Below, piece by piece: positions 1 through 8,776 of a stretch of DNA of 64,000 nucleotides; within the stretch, counting starts at the first letter, position 1; each line of letters begins with the position of its first letter. The notes under the pieces are model-generated. The model was not told the DNA's origin, made no database searches, and saw only the letters and a program-made list of their open reading frames with translations. Source of the stretch: Pseudomonas asplenii. GTDB lineage: Bacteria; Pseudomonadota; Gammaproteobacteria; Pseudomonadales; Pseudomonadaceae. Made by a program: the position numbers and the translations under genes. Location: assembly GCF_001293465.1 (NCBI RefSeq), contig NZ_JSYZ01000002.1:29328-93327 (forward strand). Direction: 5' to 3'.

Positions 1-16
1 CGATTTCGTACATAGC

Positions 17-382
17 CTAGAGCAGGATCACCGCCCAGACCAGGGCGATCATGCTCAGGGCCACGAACTGCGCGGCGCTGCCCATGTCCTTGGCGTTTTT
101 CGACAAGGGATGGCGGTCGAGGGAAATGCGGTCGATGGCCGCCTCCACCGCCGAGTTGAGCAACTCGACGATCAGCGCCAGCAGGCACACGGCAATCAGC
201 AAAGCACGCTCGACCCGGCTGACGTTGAGGAAGAACGCCACCGGGATCAGGATCACGTTCAACAACACCAGTTGGCGGAACGCCGCCTCCCCGGTGAAGG
301 CGGCACGCAGGCCATCCAGGGAATATCCCGACGCGTTGAGGATACGTTTTAAACCGGTTTGACCTTTAAAAGGCGACGACAT
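17..382 (-). CDS. dgkA: Diacylglycerol kinase DgkA
   Basis: A 121-residue inner-membrane enzyme that phosphorylates diacylglycerol to phosphatidic acid, recycling lipid released during envelope glycan synthesis. Three hydrophobic segments are visible, and the family signature ELLNSAVEAAIDR followed by HPLSKNAKDMGSAA contains the catalytic and Mg-binding acidic residues. Length is normal for the family. The start chosen is the Met of MSSPFKG; an upstream in-frame Met would add six residues. It lies next to erdR, as in P. aeruginosa. The assignment is firm; the exact start is less sure. Confidence 0.93.
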   Translation of the reverse strand: MSSPFKGQTGLKRILNASGYSLDGLRAAFTGEAAFRQLVLLNVILIPVAFFLNVSRVERALLIAVCLLALIVELLNSAVEAAIDRISLDRHPLSKNAKDMGSAAQFVALSMIALVWAVILL

Positions 383-457
383 AGGTAGGCAACTGAGCAA
401 AATGGTGTGGGAAAGCTAGTTCAACCAAAGTCAAAAAAGCGTGAATAACAGGCGTTT

Positions 458-1108
458 TTACTGGCTCGAAATTGACTCAAGTTGTTGCAGGAGCAACGCC
501 GCCTGGGTTCGGGTACGCACCCCCAGCTTGCGGAAGATTGCCGTCACATGGGCCTTGATGGTCGCCTCGGACACACTCAGCTCATAGGCGATCTGTTTAT
601 TCAGCAGGCCTTCGCAAACCATGGTCAACACCCGGAACTGCTGGGGGGTCAGGCTCGACAGGCCGGCACTGGCGGCCTTGGCCTCATCGGAAACGCTGAC
701 CGCCTCGAACGCCTGGGGCGGCCACCAGACTTCGCCGTCAAGCACATTGCGCACGGCCTGCTGAATCACCTCCAGGGAACTGGACTTGGGGATGAAACCG
801 CTGGCACCGAACTCGCGGGAACGCACTACCACCGCGGCTTCCTCCTGGGCCGAAACCATCACCACCGGAATCTGCGGGTATTGGCCACGCAGCAGTACCA
901 GGCCGGAGAAGCCATAGGCGCCGGGCATGTTCAGGTCCAGCAGGACCAGGTCCCAGTCGGCTTTCTCGGTCAGGCGGGTTTCCAGCTCGGCGATGCTCGC
1001 CACCTCCACCAGCCGCACCTCGGGGCCGAGCCCGAGGGTCAAGGCCTGGCGCAGTGCACTGCGAAAGAGAGGATGGTCATCGGCGATCAGGATTTCGTAT
1101 GTGGTCAT
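458..1108 (-). CDS. erdR: LuxR-type response regulator ErdR
   Basis: A 216-residue NarL/FixJ-family response regulator. The receiver domain (about 1-125) has the acidic pair D10-D11, the phospho-acceptor D58 in LVLLDLNMPG, and K108 in GFIPKSS. A LuxR helix-turn-helix (about 150-212) contains LLNKQIAYELSVSEATIKAH. The dgkA neighbour and the sequence match ErdR, known in pseudomonads as a regulator of ethanol and acetate metabolism. It is transcribed divergently from the transporter at 1350. The cognate kinase is not in the window. Confidence 0.85.
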   Translation of the reverse strand: MTTYEILIADDHPLFRSALRQALTLGLGPEVRLVEVASIAELETRLTEKADWDLVLLDLNMPGAYGFSGLVLLRGQYPQIPVVMVSAQEEAAVVVRSREFGASGFIPKSSSLEVIQQAVRNVLDGEVWWPPQAFEAVSVSDEAKAASAGLSSLTPQQFRVLTMVCEGLLNKQIAYELSVSEATIKAHVTAIFRKLGVRTRTQAALLLQQLESISSQ

Positions 1109-1349
1109 TTTTCAAATGATCCTGTTTTCTAGGCGGCATCGATCGGGTCGATACACGCCGAGGCATCTCGAAGCGACGGCCTGAGAAGGCCATGCGTCAA
1201 AGGGCACGTGATACGCCTGGGGCCCGGAGGAACCGGCGTTCGAACATTCTGCCGCACCCGAATCGGCGCCAAGCATGCCCAGCACGGGCGGGGTGGTCAA
1301 GTTCGATGCTTTACGGCAAAGTCACCGGCTATCTGACAAGAGTGCCCTT

Positions 1350-2252
1350 ATGCGAAGCCAAGCCCTGCGTGCCGATATCCTGATGCTGTTGACCGCCATG
1401 ATCTGGGGCTCCGGCTTCGTCGCGCAAACCTCGGGCATGGAACATGTCGGCCCCTTCCTCTATTCCGGCCTGCGTTTCGCCCTCGGCTCGCTGTGCCTGC
1501 TGCCGCTGGTTTTGCGCCGCCCTCCCCAGCAGATCCGGCCCGAGCCGTTTCTCACCCGCGGCCTGTTGCTCGGCGGCATGCTCATGGGCCTGGCCCTGGC
1601 ACTGGGCATCAACCTGCAGCAGGTCGGCCTGCTGTTCACCACCGTGACCAACGCCGGTTTCATCACCGGCCTCTATGTGATTGTAGTGCCGCTGCTGGGA
1701 CTGTTCATCGGCCACAAGACCGGTATCGGTACCTGGCTGGGAGCGCTGCTCGCAGTGGTCGGCATGTTCCTGCTGAGCGTCGGCGAGCAGTTCCAGGTGT
1801 CGCCGGGAGACTGGCTGCAACTGATCGGCGCCTTCGTCTGGGGCGGGCACGTGATTCTGGTGGGGGTGTTCGCCAGGCGCCACGACGTGATCCGCCTGGC
1901 CTTCCTGCAGTTCGCCACCTGCGCCGTGGCCAGCCTGGTGCTGGCCCTGTGCCTGGAGCCGATCCACTGGCCGGCCATCGTCGCGGCCGGCCCGGCGATT
2001 CTTTATGGTGGCGTCGTCGCGGTCGCCATCGGCTACACCCTGCAGGTCATCGCCCAGAAGGACGCGATCGCTTCCCATGCCGCCATCATTTTCTCGCTGG
2101 AGGCGGTATTCGCCGCCATCGCCGGGGCCTGGCTGCTCAACGAGTCGCTGCACCTGCGCGGCTATATCGGCTGCGCCCTGATGCTGGCCGGCATGCTGGT
2201 CGCCCAACTGTGGCCGCAGGCAACGGCTACGGCGCCGGGAGAAAAGGCCTGA
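1350..2252 (+). CDS. EamA/DMT-family transporter
   Basis: A 300-residue inner-membrane protein with about ten hydrophobic helices forming two EamA repeats, typical of the drug/metabolite transporter superfamily. The opening MLLTAMIWGSGFVAQ and the later GVVAVAIGYTLQVIAQ are characteristic. Start chosen at MRSQALRADILML, just before the first membrane helix; a longer reading from 1275 would add an unlikely hydrophilic extension. The substrate cannot be predicted. Its 3' end overlaps the convergent DTW-domain gene by about 26 bases. Confidence 0.85.
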   Translation: MRSQALRADILMLLTAMIWGSGFVAQTSGMEHVGPFLYSGLRFALGSLCLLPLVLRRPPQQIRPEPFLTRGLLLGGMLMGLALALGINLQQVGLLFTTVTNAGFITGLYVIVVPLLGLFIGHKTGIGTWLGALLAVVGMFLLSVGEQFQVSPGDWLQLIGAFVWGGHVILVGVFARRHDVIRLAFLQFATCAVASLVLALCLEPIHWPAIVAAGPAILYGGVVAVAIGYTLQVIAQKDAIASHAAIIFSLEAVFAAIAGAWLLNESLHLRGYIGCALMLAGMLVAQLWPQATATAPGEKA

Positions 2253-2946
2253 GTCGCCGGTGGGCTTCGTCGTCGAAATCGATCGGCAGTTGGAACTTGG
2301 CGCCCAGGTAATGGGTGGTGAAGACCTCCAGCAAGGCGCTCACCGCCTCGCCAGCGCGGGTATCGCCGGCCAGTTCCAGGCACAGGGCGCCGACCTCCGC
2401 CGTGCAGAAGTGATCGTCACGCTTGGAGCGGCGCAGCTTGTAGCGTGACAGTTGTTCCGATTCCAGACTCAGCACCGGGAAACGCTCCAGGTACGGGCTC
2501 TTGCGAAACATCTTGCGTGCCTCGGTCCAGGTCGCATCCAGCAGGATGAACAGCGGCCGTTTGCCCTCCACCGGCTGTACCTCGGTCACCACCCGCTGCG
2601 GGGCGACGAATTCGCCGGGAAACACAATGAACGGCTGCCATTGCGGATCGTCCAGCAGCGCCAGCAATTGCGGGTCGACTTCGGTACGCGACCAACTGAA
2701 GGCGGTGGTATCAGCCAGCACGTCGGCGATCAGCCAGCCAGTATTGCTCGGTTTCATCGGTTCCACGTCATGCATCAGCAGGCAGATCGCCGAGCGTGCC
2801 GGTACCCGCGCAAGCCAGCCACACAGGCAGTATTGCGGGATCACACGACACCGTTCACAACGCTCGGCTCGCGAGCCGCGGGCAGTGAATGGCGCTTTCG
2901 CGCGGGCCAGGCGCTCGGCGCGCAGACGGGAAACAGCGTGGCTCAT
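2227..2946 (-). CDS. DTW-domain tRNA-uridine aminocarboxypropyltransferase
   Basis: A 239-residue DTW-domain protein. Members (TapT/YfiP in E. coli) transfer the aminocarboxypropyl group of S-adenosylmethionine to U47 of tRNA to make acp3U. Visible signatures are an N-terminal zinc-type cluster CERCRVIPQYCLCGW and the family motif in ILLDATWTEARKMF. Start chosen at MSHAVSRLRAERL, about ten residues before the conserved region; an in-frame Met 39 codons upstream looks like spurious extension. The enzymatic role is inferred from the family. Confidence 0.85.
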   Translation of the reverse strand: MSHAVSRLRAERLARAKAPFTARGSRAERCERCRVIPQYCLCGWLARVPARSAICLLMHDVEPMKPSNTGWLIADVLADTTAFSWSRTEVDPQLLALLDDPQWQPFIVFPGEFVAPQRVVTEVQPVEGKRPLFILLDATWTEARKMFRKSPYLERFPVLSLESEQLSRYKLRRSKRDDHFCTAEVGALCLELAGDTRAGEAVSALLEVFTTHYLGAKFQLPIDFDDEAHRRLRPFLPAP

Positions 2947-3176
2947 AGGGGGCCACGCTGGCGGCAGGAAGGATTGGACACGAGGAGTACGGCTCACAGC
3001 GGTGAAAAGTCCGCGCAGTCTAACAGAGGCCGCCAACGGGTTTGCGCGGCTTGATCTCGGCATTTTCCTTCAGCAGCGAGCTAGTAGGTCCGACAACGGC
3101 CCTCTATACTTCGCGACCACTGAACGCACAGCCCGACAATGGGTCGAAGCACCAGTTACCGAACCAGGAGAGTTGC

Positions 3177-3602
3177 ATGCTGCGCCTTACCGTACCGTCC
3201 ATCGCCCTTTTGCTGGCGTTGCCTTTCAGTGTCCAGGCGGCATCGCTGAAGGATTTCGAACTGAACAAGATGCTCAAGGACGTCGCGCAGAAGAGCAACG
3301 AAACCCTGCCTCGCGAGATCAACGAGCACATCCTGGAAGTTGCCTACACGGTCGAAGACAATCAACTGATCGACCACCTGAGCGTGCAGTCCGACTACGC
3401 CCAGAGCATGCGTGACAACCCCAAGGTGGTCTACCTGCAAATGGGTGCGAGCGTCTGCCGCAACGTCAACTACCGCAAGCTGATGGCCCAGGGCGCGATC
3501 ATGCGCTACGAATTCACCGAGAATAAGAGCAATCGCCCCGTCGCCTCGGTCCGCTTCGTGGAGAGCGACTGCCCGAAAGAACCACCGGCGAAGAAGAAGT
3601 AA
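3177..3602 (+). CDS. Small secreted protein, PA3611-like
   Basis: A 141-residue protein with a clear Sec signal peptide (hydrophobic core SIALLLALPFSVQA, cleavage after AQA or nearby), so probably periplasmic or secreted. The mature part has two cysteines (SVCRN and ESDCPKE) that could form a disulphide, and a lysine-rich tail. Size, character and position upstream of recX-recA match P. aeruginosa PA3611, described as quorum-sensing regulated with a solved structure. Molecular function is unknown. Start chosen at the Met directly before the signal sequence, preceded by AGGAG. Confidence 0.75.
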   Translation: MLRLTVPSIALLLALPFSVQAASLKDFELNKMLKDVAQKSNETLPREINEHILEVAYTVEDNQLIDHLSVQSDYAQSMRDNPKVVYLQMGASVCRNVNYRKLMAQGAIMRYEFTENKSNRPVASVRFVESDCPKEPPAKKK

Positions 3603-3797
3603 TTACTGCCGGGCCTGGCGCCGCTGTTCATCATCGGCGCGCAGTTCCGCCACCAGGGCCTGCAGGTAACGCGAACGCCGGTCAGCGCCCTCCAGGCGCC
3701 GCAGGCATTCCTCCTCGAGGCTGAGGTGATTGGCCTGCGCGGCCATTCTTAACAGCTGATACAACTCGGTATCGACTTCCAGTGTCACTCTCTCCAT
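3603..3797 (-). CDS. Small ribbon-helix-helix-like protein
   Basis: A 64-residue protein. The N-terminal MERVTLEVDTELYQLL followed by helices resembles the beta-strand and helices of ribbon-helix-helix (Arc/MetJ or antitoxin-like) DNA-binding proteins. The C-terminal half is charged and probably helical. No toxin partner lies beside it. It is convergent with, and abuts, the secreted protein gene. It could be an orphan antitoxin or a small regulator; the fold call is from pattern only. Confidence 0.55.
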   Translation of the reverse strand: MERVTLEVDTELYQLLRMAAQANHLSLEEECLRRLEGADRRSRYLQALVAELRADDEQRRQARQ

Positions 3798-4088
3798 TAC
3801 CCGCCTCCGTGCGCCGCACCTGAACCGGCCAACCCCGATGCGACGTTTCCGCTCGACCCGAGATTAAGTAAATCAGAGCCGGGCCCCCGAGGCAGGGTTT
3901 CTGACGAGCGGCACAAATCATCCGCAATGAAACAACAAGCGGTTGCCGACAAGGCCTGCTGGGCCCATGATCAATTCGCCAGTTGTCATGCGCAGGCATC
4001 AGACTGGATGTACAGCGACACATGCAGTGTCGCGGCGCCGGTGACGATTTCGGCCGCGCCAGAGGTTCCGTGCAGAAGGAGACATTAC
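3798..4088. other. Intergenic region upstream of the LOG-family gene
   Basis: About 290 bases between two divergent genes. Nothing in either strand looks like a gene. The region should hold promoters for both neighbours, but no sigma-70 boxes can be assigned with confidence. The LOG gene is preceded by the purine-rich AGAAGGAGA, a good ribosome binding site that fixes its start at 4089. Confidence 0.5.
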
Positions 4089-5207
4089 ATGCCCTACGAA
4101 CCGAATGACTTGCTGTCCCGTCATTTCCAGAACAACGGTGTCGACCTGACGAAACAGGTCGAAGAACAACTCCAACAGATTGCCCCCGACAGCCCCAACC
4201 TTCCGCTCTATCGCGACATGATGCTGACCGTCCTGCGCATGGCCCAGGACGACCGCAACCGCTGGAACGCCAAGATCGTCCTGCAGGCCCTGCGCGAACT
4301 GGAGAACGCCTTCCGCGTGCTCGACCAGTTCAAGGGCCGCCGCAAGGTCACCGTGTTCGGCTCCGCCCGCACGCCCATCGAACATCCGCTGTATGCCCAG
4401 GCCCGTGAGCTGGGTGCCGCCCTGGCCAAGTCCGACCTGATGGTCATCACCGGTGCCGGCGGTGGCATCATGGCCGCTGCCCACGCCGGAGCCGGCCTGG
4501 AGCACAGCCTCGGCTTCAATATCACCCTGCCCTTCGAACAGCATGCCAACCCGACCGTCGACGGTACCGTCAACCTGCTGTCCTTCCACTTCTTCTTCAC
4601 CCGCAAGCTGTTCTTCGTCAAGGAAGCCAACGCGCTGGTGCTGTGCCCGGGCGGTTTCGGTACTCTCGACGAAGCCCTGGAGGTGCTGACGCTGATCCAG
4701 ACCGGCAAGAGCCCGCTGGTACCGGTGGTATTGCTGGATGCACCCGGCGGAACCTTCTGGCAGAGCGCCATTGACTTCATCCGCAACCAACTGGAAGCCA
4801 ACCGCTACATCCTGCCCAACGACCTGAAGCTGGCCCGCCTGGTGTACAGCGCCGACGAGGCGGTGGCGGAAATCAACCAGTTCTACAGCAACTTCCACTC
4901 CAGCCGCTGGCTGAAGAACCAGTTCGTGATCCGCATGAATCATCCGCTCAACGAGCAGGCCCTGGCCCGACTCGACGAATTGTTCGCCGACCTGTGTGTC
5001 AGTGGGGGTTTCCATCAGCACGGCTATGCGGGCCAGGAACACGACGAAGCACAATTCAGCCATCTGTCACGGCTGGCGTTTCACTTTACGGCACGGGATC
5101 AGGGACGCTTGCGGGAACTGGTGGACTTCATCAACCTGCCGGAAAACTGGAGCAAGCCGGCGGTGACCGCGCAGCCGCGCGTACGGGAACCGATCAAGGC
5201 GACCTGA
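4089..5207 (+). CDS. LOG-family (TIGR00730-like) nucleotide-binding protein
   Basis: A 372-residue protein. The central Rossmann-like domain (about 85-270) carries the lysine decarboxylase-like/LOG signature PGGFGTLDE and the glycine-rich GAGGGIMAAAHAGA. LOG proteins are phosphoribohydrolases acting on nucleoside monophosphates, so a nucleotide-cleaving activity is the best guess. Extra N-terminal (about 85) and C-terminal (about 100) segments make it longer than the simple LOG proteins, closer to the PpnN-like long forms. Start supported by a strong ribosome binding site. It ends against recX, convergently. Confidence 0.8.
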   Translation: MPYEPNDLLSRHFQNNGVDLTKQVEEQLQQIAPDSPNLPLYRDMMLTVLRMAQDDRNRWNAKIVLQALRELENAFRVLDQFKGRRKVTVFGSARTPIEHPLYAQARELGAALAKSDLMVITGAGGGIMAAAHAGAGLEHSLGFNITLPFEQHANPTVDGTVNLLSFHFFFTRKLFFVKEANALVLCPGGFGTLDEALEVLTLIQTGKSPLVPVVLLDAPGGTFWQSAIDFIRNQLEANRYILPNDLKLARLVYSADEAVAEINQFYSNFHSSRWLKNQFVIRMNHPLNEQALARLDELFADLCVSGGFHQHGYAGQEHDEAQFSHLSRLAFHFTARDQGRLRELVDFINLPENWSKPAVTAQPRVREPIKAT

Positions 5208-5675
5208 TCAGTCATCCAGCCCTCGGCCGCTCAACAGGCGGCCGATCATGTCCATGGAATAACCCCGGTAACTGAGGAAGCGACCCTGTTGGGCACGCTC
5301 GCGGGCATCAGCCGGCAGGCGCCCGGCGAACTTGCGCCGCCAGGTTTCTTCCAACTGTGCCTGCCAGTCGAGGCCGCTTTCACGCAGGGCCAGCTCGATA
5401 TCGGAACGCTGCAGGCCACGCTGGCTCAACTCGTCGCGAATACGCAGGGGTCCATAGCCGGAACGGGCACGGTAGGAAACGAAGCTTTCGAGGTAACGGG
5501 ATTCGGACAGCAGCCCCTCTTCCGTCAGGCGGTCAAGTTCGCTGTCGATCATTTCAGGCGGGGCGCCGCGCTGACGCAACTTGCGCGTCAGCTCGACTCG
5601 ACCGTGCTCGCGGCGCGCGAGCAGGTCCATTGCAGCACGCCGTACGGCGACCGGGGTATCCAGCACGGCGCTCAT
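5208..5675 (-). CDS. recX: RecA regulator RecX
   Basis: A 155-residue, almost all-helical, basic protein with the three-helix repeats of the RecX family (for example [17 protein letters not shown] and [19 protein letters not shown]). RecX binds RecA filaments and limits their extension and coprotease activity. It follows recA by only 8 bases, so the two are almost certainly cotranscribed and induced together by DNA damage. Confidence 0.93.
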   Translation of the reverse strand: MSAVLDTPVAVRRAAMDLLARREHGRVELTRKLRQRGAPPEMIDSELDRLTEEGLLSESRYLESFVSYRARSGYGPLRIRDELSQRGLQRSDIELALRESGLDWQAQLEETWRRKFAGRLPADARERAQQGRFLSYRGYSMDMIGRLLSGRGLDD

Positions 5676-5683
5676 CGGCTCAC

Positions 5684-6745
5684 TCAGATATCGGCGTCAG
5701 CCAGATCGTCTTCGGTTTCGTCGGCAGTGGCACTGCCTTTGAAGTCCGCAGGAGCATTGGTGTTCAGCAGCTTGTCACGCAGTTGCTTCTCCAGCGCCGC
5801 AGCGACGTCCGGGTTCTCTGCCAGGAACTTGGCCGCGTTGGCCTTGCCCTGACCGATCTTGCTGCCGTTGTAGCTGTACCAGGCACCGGACTTCTCGACG
5901 AAGCCGTTCAGCACGCCCAGGTCGATCATCTCGCCATTGAGGTAGATGCCCTTGCCGTACAGGATCTGGAACTCGGCCTGACGGAACGGCGAAGCCACCT
6001 TGTTCTTCACGACTTTCACGCGGGTTTCGCTGCCCACCACTTCGTCGCCTTCCTTCACCGCGCCGGTACGGCGGATGTCCAGGCGAACCGAAGCGTAGAA
6101 CTTCAGCGCGTTACCACCGGTGGTGGTTTCCGGGCTACCGAACATCACACCGATCTTCATGCGGATCTGGTTGATGAAGATGACCAGGCAGTTGGCGTTC
6201 TTGATGTTGCCGGTGATCTTGCGCAGCGCCTGGGACATCAGGCGAGCCTGCAGGCCCACGTGCATGTCACCCATCTCGCCTTCGATCTCGGCCTTGGGTA
6301 CCAGGGCCGCCACGGAGTCGACGATGATCACGTCAACCGCGTTGGAGCGCACCAGCATGTCGGTGATTTCCAGGGCCTGTTCGCCGGTGTCCGGCTGGGA
6401 AACCAGCAGGTCGTCGACGTTCACACCCAGCTTGCCGGCGTATTCCGGATCCAGGGCGTGTTCGGCGTCGACGAAGGCGCAGGTGGCGCCGGCTTTCTGG
6501 GCCTGGGCGATAACGGAAAGCGTCAGGGTGGTCTTACCCGAGGATTCCGGACCGTAGATCTCGATGATCCGGCCTTTCGGCAGGCCGCCGATACCCAGGG
6601 CGATGTCCAGGCCCAGGGAACCGGTGGAGATCGAAGGAATAGCCTGGCGCTCATGATCGCCCATACGCATCACGGCACCCTTGCCGAATTGACGTTCGAT
6701 CTGACCCAAGGCCGCAGCCAAGGCTTTCTTCTTGTTGTCGTCCAT
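5684..6745 (-). CDS. recA: Recombinase RecA
   Basis: A 353-residue RecA: ATP-dependent strand exchange and the coprotease that triggers LexA-type repressor self-cleavage. The Walker A motif GPESSGKTT lies near residue 70, the L2-region sequence [11 protein letters not shown] is present, and the C-terminus is acidic ([11 protein letters not shown]). Start chosen at [13 protein letters not shown], the usual RecA N-terminus, preceded by AGGAC. A LexA box lies about 45 bases upstream. It is very likely the trigger for the tailocin island beside it, whose repressor has a LexA-type protease domain. Confidence 0.98.
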   Translation of the reverse strand: MDDNKKKALAAALGQIERQFGKGAVMRMGDHERQAIPSISTGSLGLDIALGIGGLPKGRIIEIYGPESSGKTTLTLSVIAQAQKAGATCAFVDAEHALDPEYAGKLGVNVDDLLVSQPDTGEQALEITDMLVRSNAVDVIIVDSVAALVPKAEIEGEMGDMHVGLQARLMSQALRKITGNIKNANCLVIFINQIRMKIGVMFGSPETTTGGNALKFYASVRLDIRRTGAVKEGDEVVGSETRVKVVKNKVASPFRQAEFQILYGKGIYLNGEMIDLGVLNGFVEKSGAWYSYNGSKIGQGKANAAKFLAENPDVAAALEKQLRDKLLNTNAPADFKGSATADETEDDLADADI

Positions 6746-6787
6746 TAAAGTCCTCACGTAATCAATAAGGCCTGTGACGGCCAACAC

Positions 6788-6803
6788 CTGTATAAGTAGA
6801 CAG
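6788..6803. promoter_or_regulatory. LexA (SOS) box upstream of recA
   Basis: CTGT, eight bases, ACAG: a perfect palindrome matching the gamma-proteobacterial LexA operator, 43 bases upstream of the recA start codon. It implies damage-inducible recA and recX. Confidence 0.92.
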
Positions 6804-6830
6804 TATTATTCCACAGCCTTGGCGACTCGC

Positions 6831-7331
6831 CTACCCCTGATTTGCGATTTCTGCTTCCGCCCGTCGCAACAGCCCTTCCAGGGCGGCCTGCACCGTCTGC
6901 CGACGCACCGCGTCACGGTCGCCGGGGAACTGGCGGCGCTCGGTGGTCAGTTCATCGCCGACGCCCCAGGCCAGCCAGACGGTGCCCACCGGTTTTTCGG
7001 CGGAACCGCCATCCGGCCCGGCGACGCCGCTGACCGCCACGGCGAAACGCGCCCCACTGTGGGCCCGGGCGCCACGGACCATGGCCTCGACCACCTCGCG
7101 GCTGACCGCGCCGACCTGGCCGAACAATGCCTCGGGCACCTGCAACTGACGGGTCTTCTGCTGGTTGGAGTAGGTCACGTAGCCGGCCTCGAACCAGGCC
7201 GAACTGCCGGGAATCCGCGTGATCGCCTCGGCGATGCCGCCGCCGGTGCAGGACTCGGCGGTGGTGACCTGGGCCTTGAGGGTCTGCAGGCGCTTGCCGA
7301 GTTCGGCGGCAAGCCGGGTGATGTCGTCCAC
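6831..7331 (-). CDS. cinA: CinA C-terminal domain protein (NMN amidohydrolase, PncC-type)
   Basis: A 166-residue stand-alone CinA-C protein. This family deamidates nicotinamide mononucleotide to nicotinate mononucleotide in pyridine nucleotide recycling. Family motifs include VTTAESCTGGGIAEAI, the WFEAGYVTYSN segment and AVSGVAGPDGGSAEKPVGTV. A GTG start at 7331 is preferred: AGGAGA lies five bases upstream and the length then fits the family. An ATG at 7361 is possible, but its AGGAGAGG is too close. The tailocin island begins just upstream, the classical mutS/cinA insertion point. Confidence 0.88.
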   Translation of the reverse strand: MDDITRLAAELGKRLQTLKAQVTTAESCTGGGIAEAITRIPGSSAWFEAGYVTYSNQQKTRQLQVPEALFGQVGAVSREVVEAMVRGARAHSGARFAVAVSGVAGPDGGSAEKPVGTVWLAWGVGDELTTERRQFPGDRDAVRRQTVQAALEGLLRRAEAEIANQG

Positions 7332-7395
7332 GTTGCTCTCCTGTCCAAAGATAAACCGCATCCTCTCCTGATTCGAGAGAGGCTCATCTGGCCTT

Positions 7396-7486
7396 TTCGC
7401 GGGCAAGCCCGGCTCCTACAGGATTCGCGTCGAACCCCCATGCTGCGTACAACCCAGCTCTTGTAGGAGCCGGGCTTGCCCGCGAA
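7396..7486. repeat. REP pair (BIME) between cinA and the tailocin
   Basis: Two inverted copies of the Pseudomonas REP palindrome, TTCGCGGGCAAGCCCGGCTC at 7396 and its complement ending at 7486, separated by about 40 bases. The same family recurs near 15.6, 45.6, 46.2 and 50.8 kb. Confidence 0.88.
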
Positions 7487-7606
7487 AGCGGCCGCAAGCC
7501 TTACCCACAAACCGGCAATCGCCCGCAAAAACCTGTCGCCGGCGCCGCGAAATAAACACCCTACACGAGCCAATCGGGCTTTCAAGACGCACTTTGCATC
7601 CGAATG

Positions 7607-8143
7607 TCAGCGCGAAACCTTCCCGGCATACGCCTGGCAGGCCTGCAAGGCGATCAGGGCGCGGTCACCGTCGTCGGTGATGGCGATAATTCGTTGAGCA
7701 TGCGCCGGGTCAAGTCGGGCGCGTGGGGCTGCATGAACCACGCCGCCGGTGGCGGTGGTGGCAGGCAGCGCACAGCCGCTGGCGGGGTCGCTGCGGTCGA
7801 GGAGGACTGACAGCCGCAGATCGGCAGTAGCCAGGCGATCACGCAGGCGAGCCTGATCCTGTTGCACATCGTTCAACTCCTTGGAATGGGTCTGGTCGCT
7901 GGCCTGGAGCTGCTGCTCCAGGGCCAGGCGCTTGTCCTGCTCGGCACGCTGTTGCGTCGCCGCAGCCAGGGAAATCTGTTGCAGCGCATTGGCCTGCAAC
8001 CGGGCCTGATGCTCCAGTTGCAGGCCGTAACGCAAGCCTTGAATCCGCCAGGCCAGTGTCGCCGAACCACCGGCCACGAGGGCCAGCAGCACGACGACAG
8101 CGAACAGACGGTAAGGCGCCGGGATCAGGTCGAGGAGGCGCAT
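7607..8143 (-). CDS. Inner-membrane spanin Rz
   Basis: A 178-residue i-spanin: a single N-terminal membrane helix (about 13-32, FAVVVLLALVAGGSATLAW) followed by a long charged coiled coil (about 40-115) in the periplasm. Spanins fuse inner and outer membrane in the last step of lysis. It overlaps the end of the endolysin gene by 19 bases and contains the Rz1 gene in another frame, the classical lambda-type arrangement. It is the last gene of the tailocin operon and must serve both tailocins, as no second copy is present. Confidence 0.85.
   Translation of the reverse strand: MRLLDLIPAPYRLFAVVVLLALVAGGSATLAWRIQGLRYGLQLEHQARLQANALQQISLAAATQQRAEQDKRLALEQQLQASDQTHSKELNDVQQDQARLRDRLATADLRLSVLLDRSDPASGCALPATTATGGVVHAAPRARLDPAHAQRIIAITDDGDRALIALQACQAYAGKVSR
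7654..7869 (-). CDS. Embedded outer-membrane spanin Rz1 (lipoprotein)
   Basis: A 71-residue reading frame wholly inside Rz in a different frame. It has a signal sequence ending in a lipobox-like LLPICGC (probable lipidated Cys20) and a proline-rich mature part with five consecutive prolines, both hallmarks of Rz1-type o-spanins. The mature lipoprotein would sit in the outer membrane and bind the periplasmic domain of Rz. Such genes are easily missed because they are nested. Confidence 0.8.
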   Translation of the reverse strand: MCNRIRLACVIAWLLPICGCQSSSTAATPPAAVRCLPPPPPAAWFMQPHAPDLTRRMLNELSPSPTTVTAP

Positions 8144-8688
8144 AGCACCGCCCTCGCCCGTGCCCAGAGTTGCAGGCGGTCATCGAGGCCGTTGAGGCCG
8201 CCGTTGATCCTGCGGGTGATGCTGTTGAACTGGTCGGCGTCGGCCAGCCCGTTCAACCCTTGCTGCTCCCAGAACCAGGCCGCCGACTCGGCGGCCCATT
8301 GCGGCTGCTCCAGCAGCTCCGGCTGTTGCAGCAGACGCTCGTCGCCGAACAGCGCGAGGCTGCATTGACGATAGTTGCTGCGACCGGTGATCTGGATCAG
8401 CCCGCGACCGCGATAGCGCTGGCCATCGCCGTCGGCGTCCGGCGTGTTGCCCAGGCGCAGGGCCAGGGCGCCCGTGTCGTACTTGCTCAGGTACTGGTCA
8501 CTGCCCAGCTCACGCACGTAGCGCAGTTGCGCGGATTCATGACCAATCTGGGCCAGGAAGGCGGCGATGCGCTTGGGGGTGGTGATGCCGTGCCGAGACA
8601 TGGCGGTGTTGAGAACGGGTACGAAAACGCCGGCTTTGGGGCCGGCGTTGGGCAGGATTTGCAGCAGTTGCTGCTCGGTAACGGGCAT
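8125..8688 (-). CDS. Endolysin, glycoside hydrolase family 19
   Basis: A 187-residue GH19 (chitinase-like) endolysin that should cleave the glycan strands of peptidoglycan. Visible are the catalytic glutamate region FLAQIGHESAQLRYV and the substrate-cleft motif RYRGRGLIQITGRSNY, typical of phage GH19 lysins. No signal peptide is present, so release depends on the holin. Start chosen at MPVTEQQLLQILP, downstream of a GGAGA site; a terminator-like hairpin sits just upstream. Confidence 0.9.
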   Translation of the reverse strand: MPVTEQQLLQILPNAGPKAGVFVPVLNTAMSRHGITTPKRIAAFLAQIGHESAQLRYVRELGSDQYLSKYDTGALALRLGNTPDADGDGQRYRGRGLIQITGRSNYRQCSLALFGDERLLQQPELLEQPQWAAESAAWFWEQQGLNGLADADQFNSITRRINGGLNGLDDRLQLWARARAVLCASST

Positions 8689-8704
8689 GGCTTTCTCCGG
8701 GCCC

Positions 8705-8726
8705 AAAAAAACCGCTCGATGGCGGT
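8705..8726 (-). terminator. Terminator-like hairpin before the endolysin gene
   Basis: On the minus strand, ACCGC-CATCGA-GCGGT is followed by a run of T. It sits between the second fibre chaperone and the endolysin, only 17 bases before the endolysin start, inside an apparently continuous operon. Confidence 0.7.
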
Positions 8727-8776
8727 GGATGAAGTCTGGGTTTTGCCCAAACGGTAAGCGCAGTCGCTGCCTGCAG

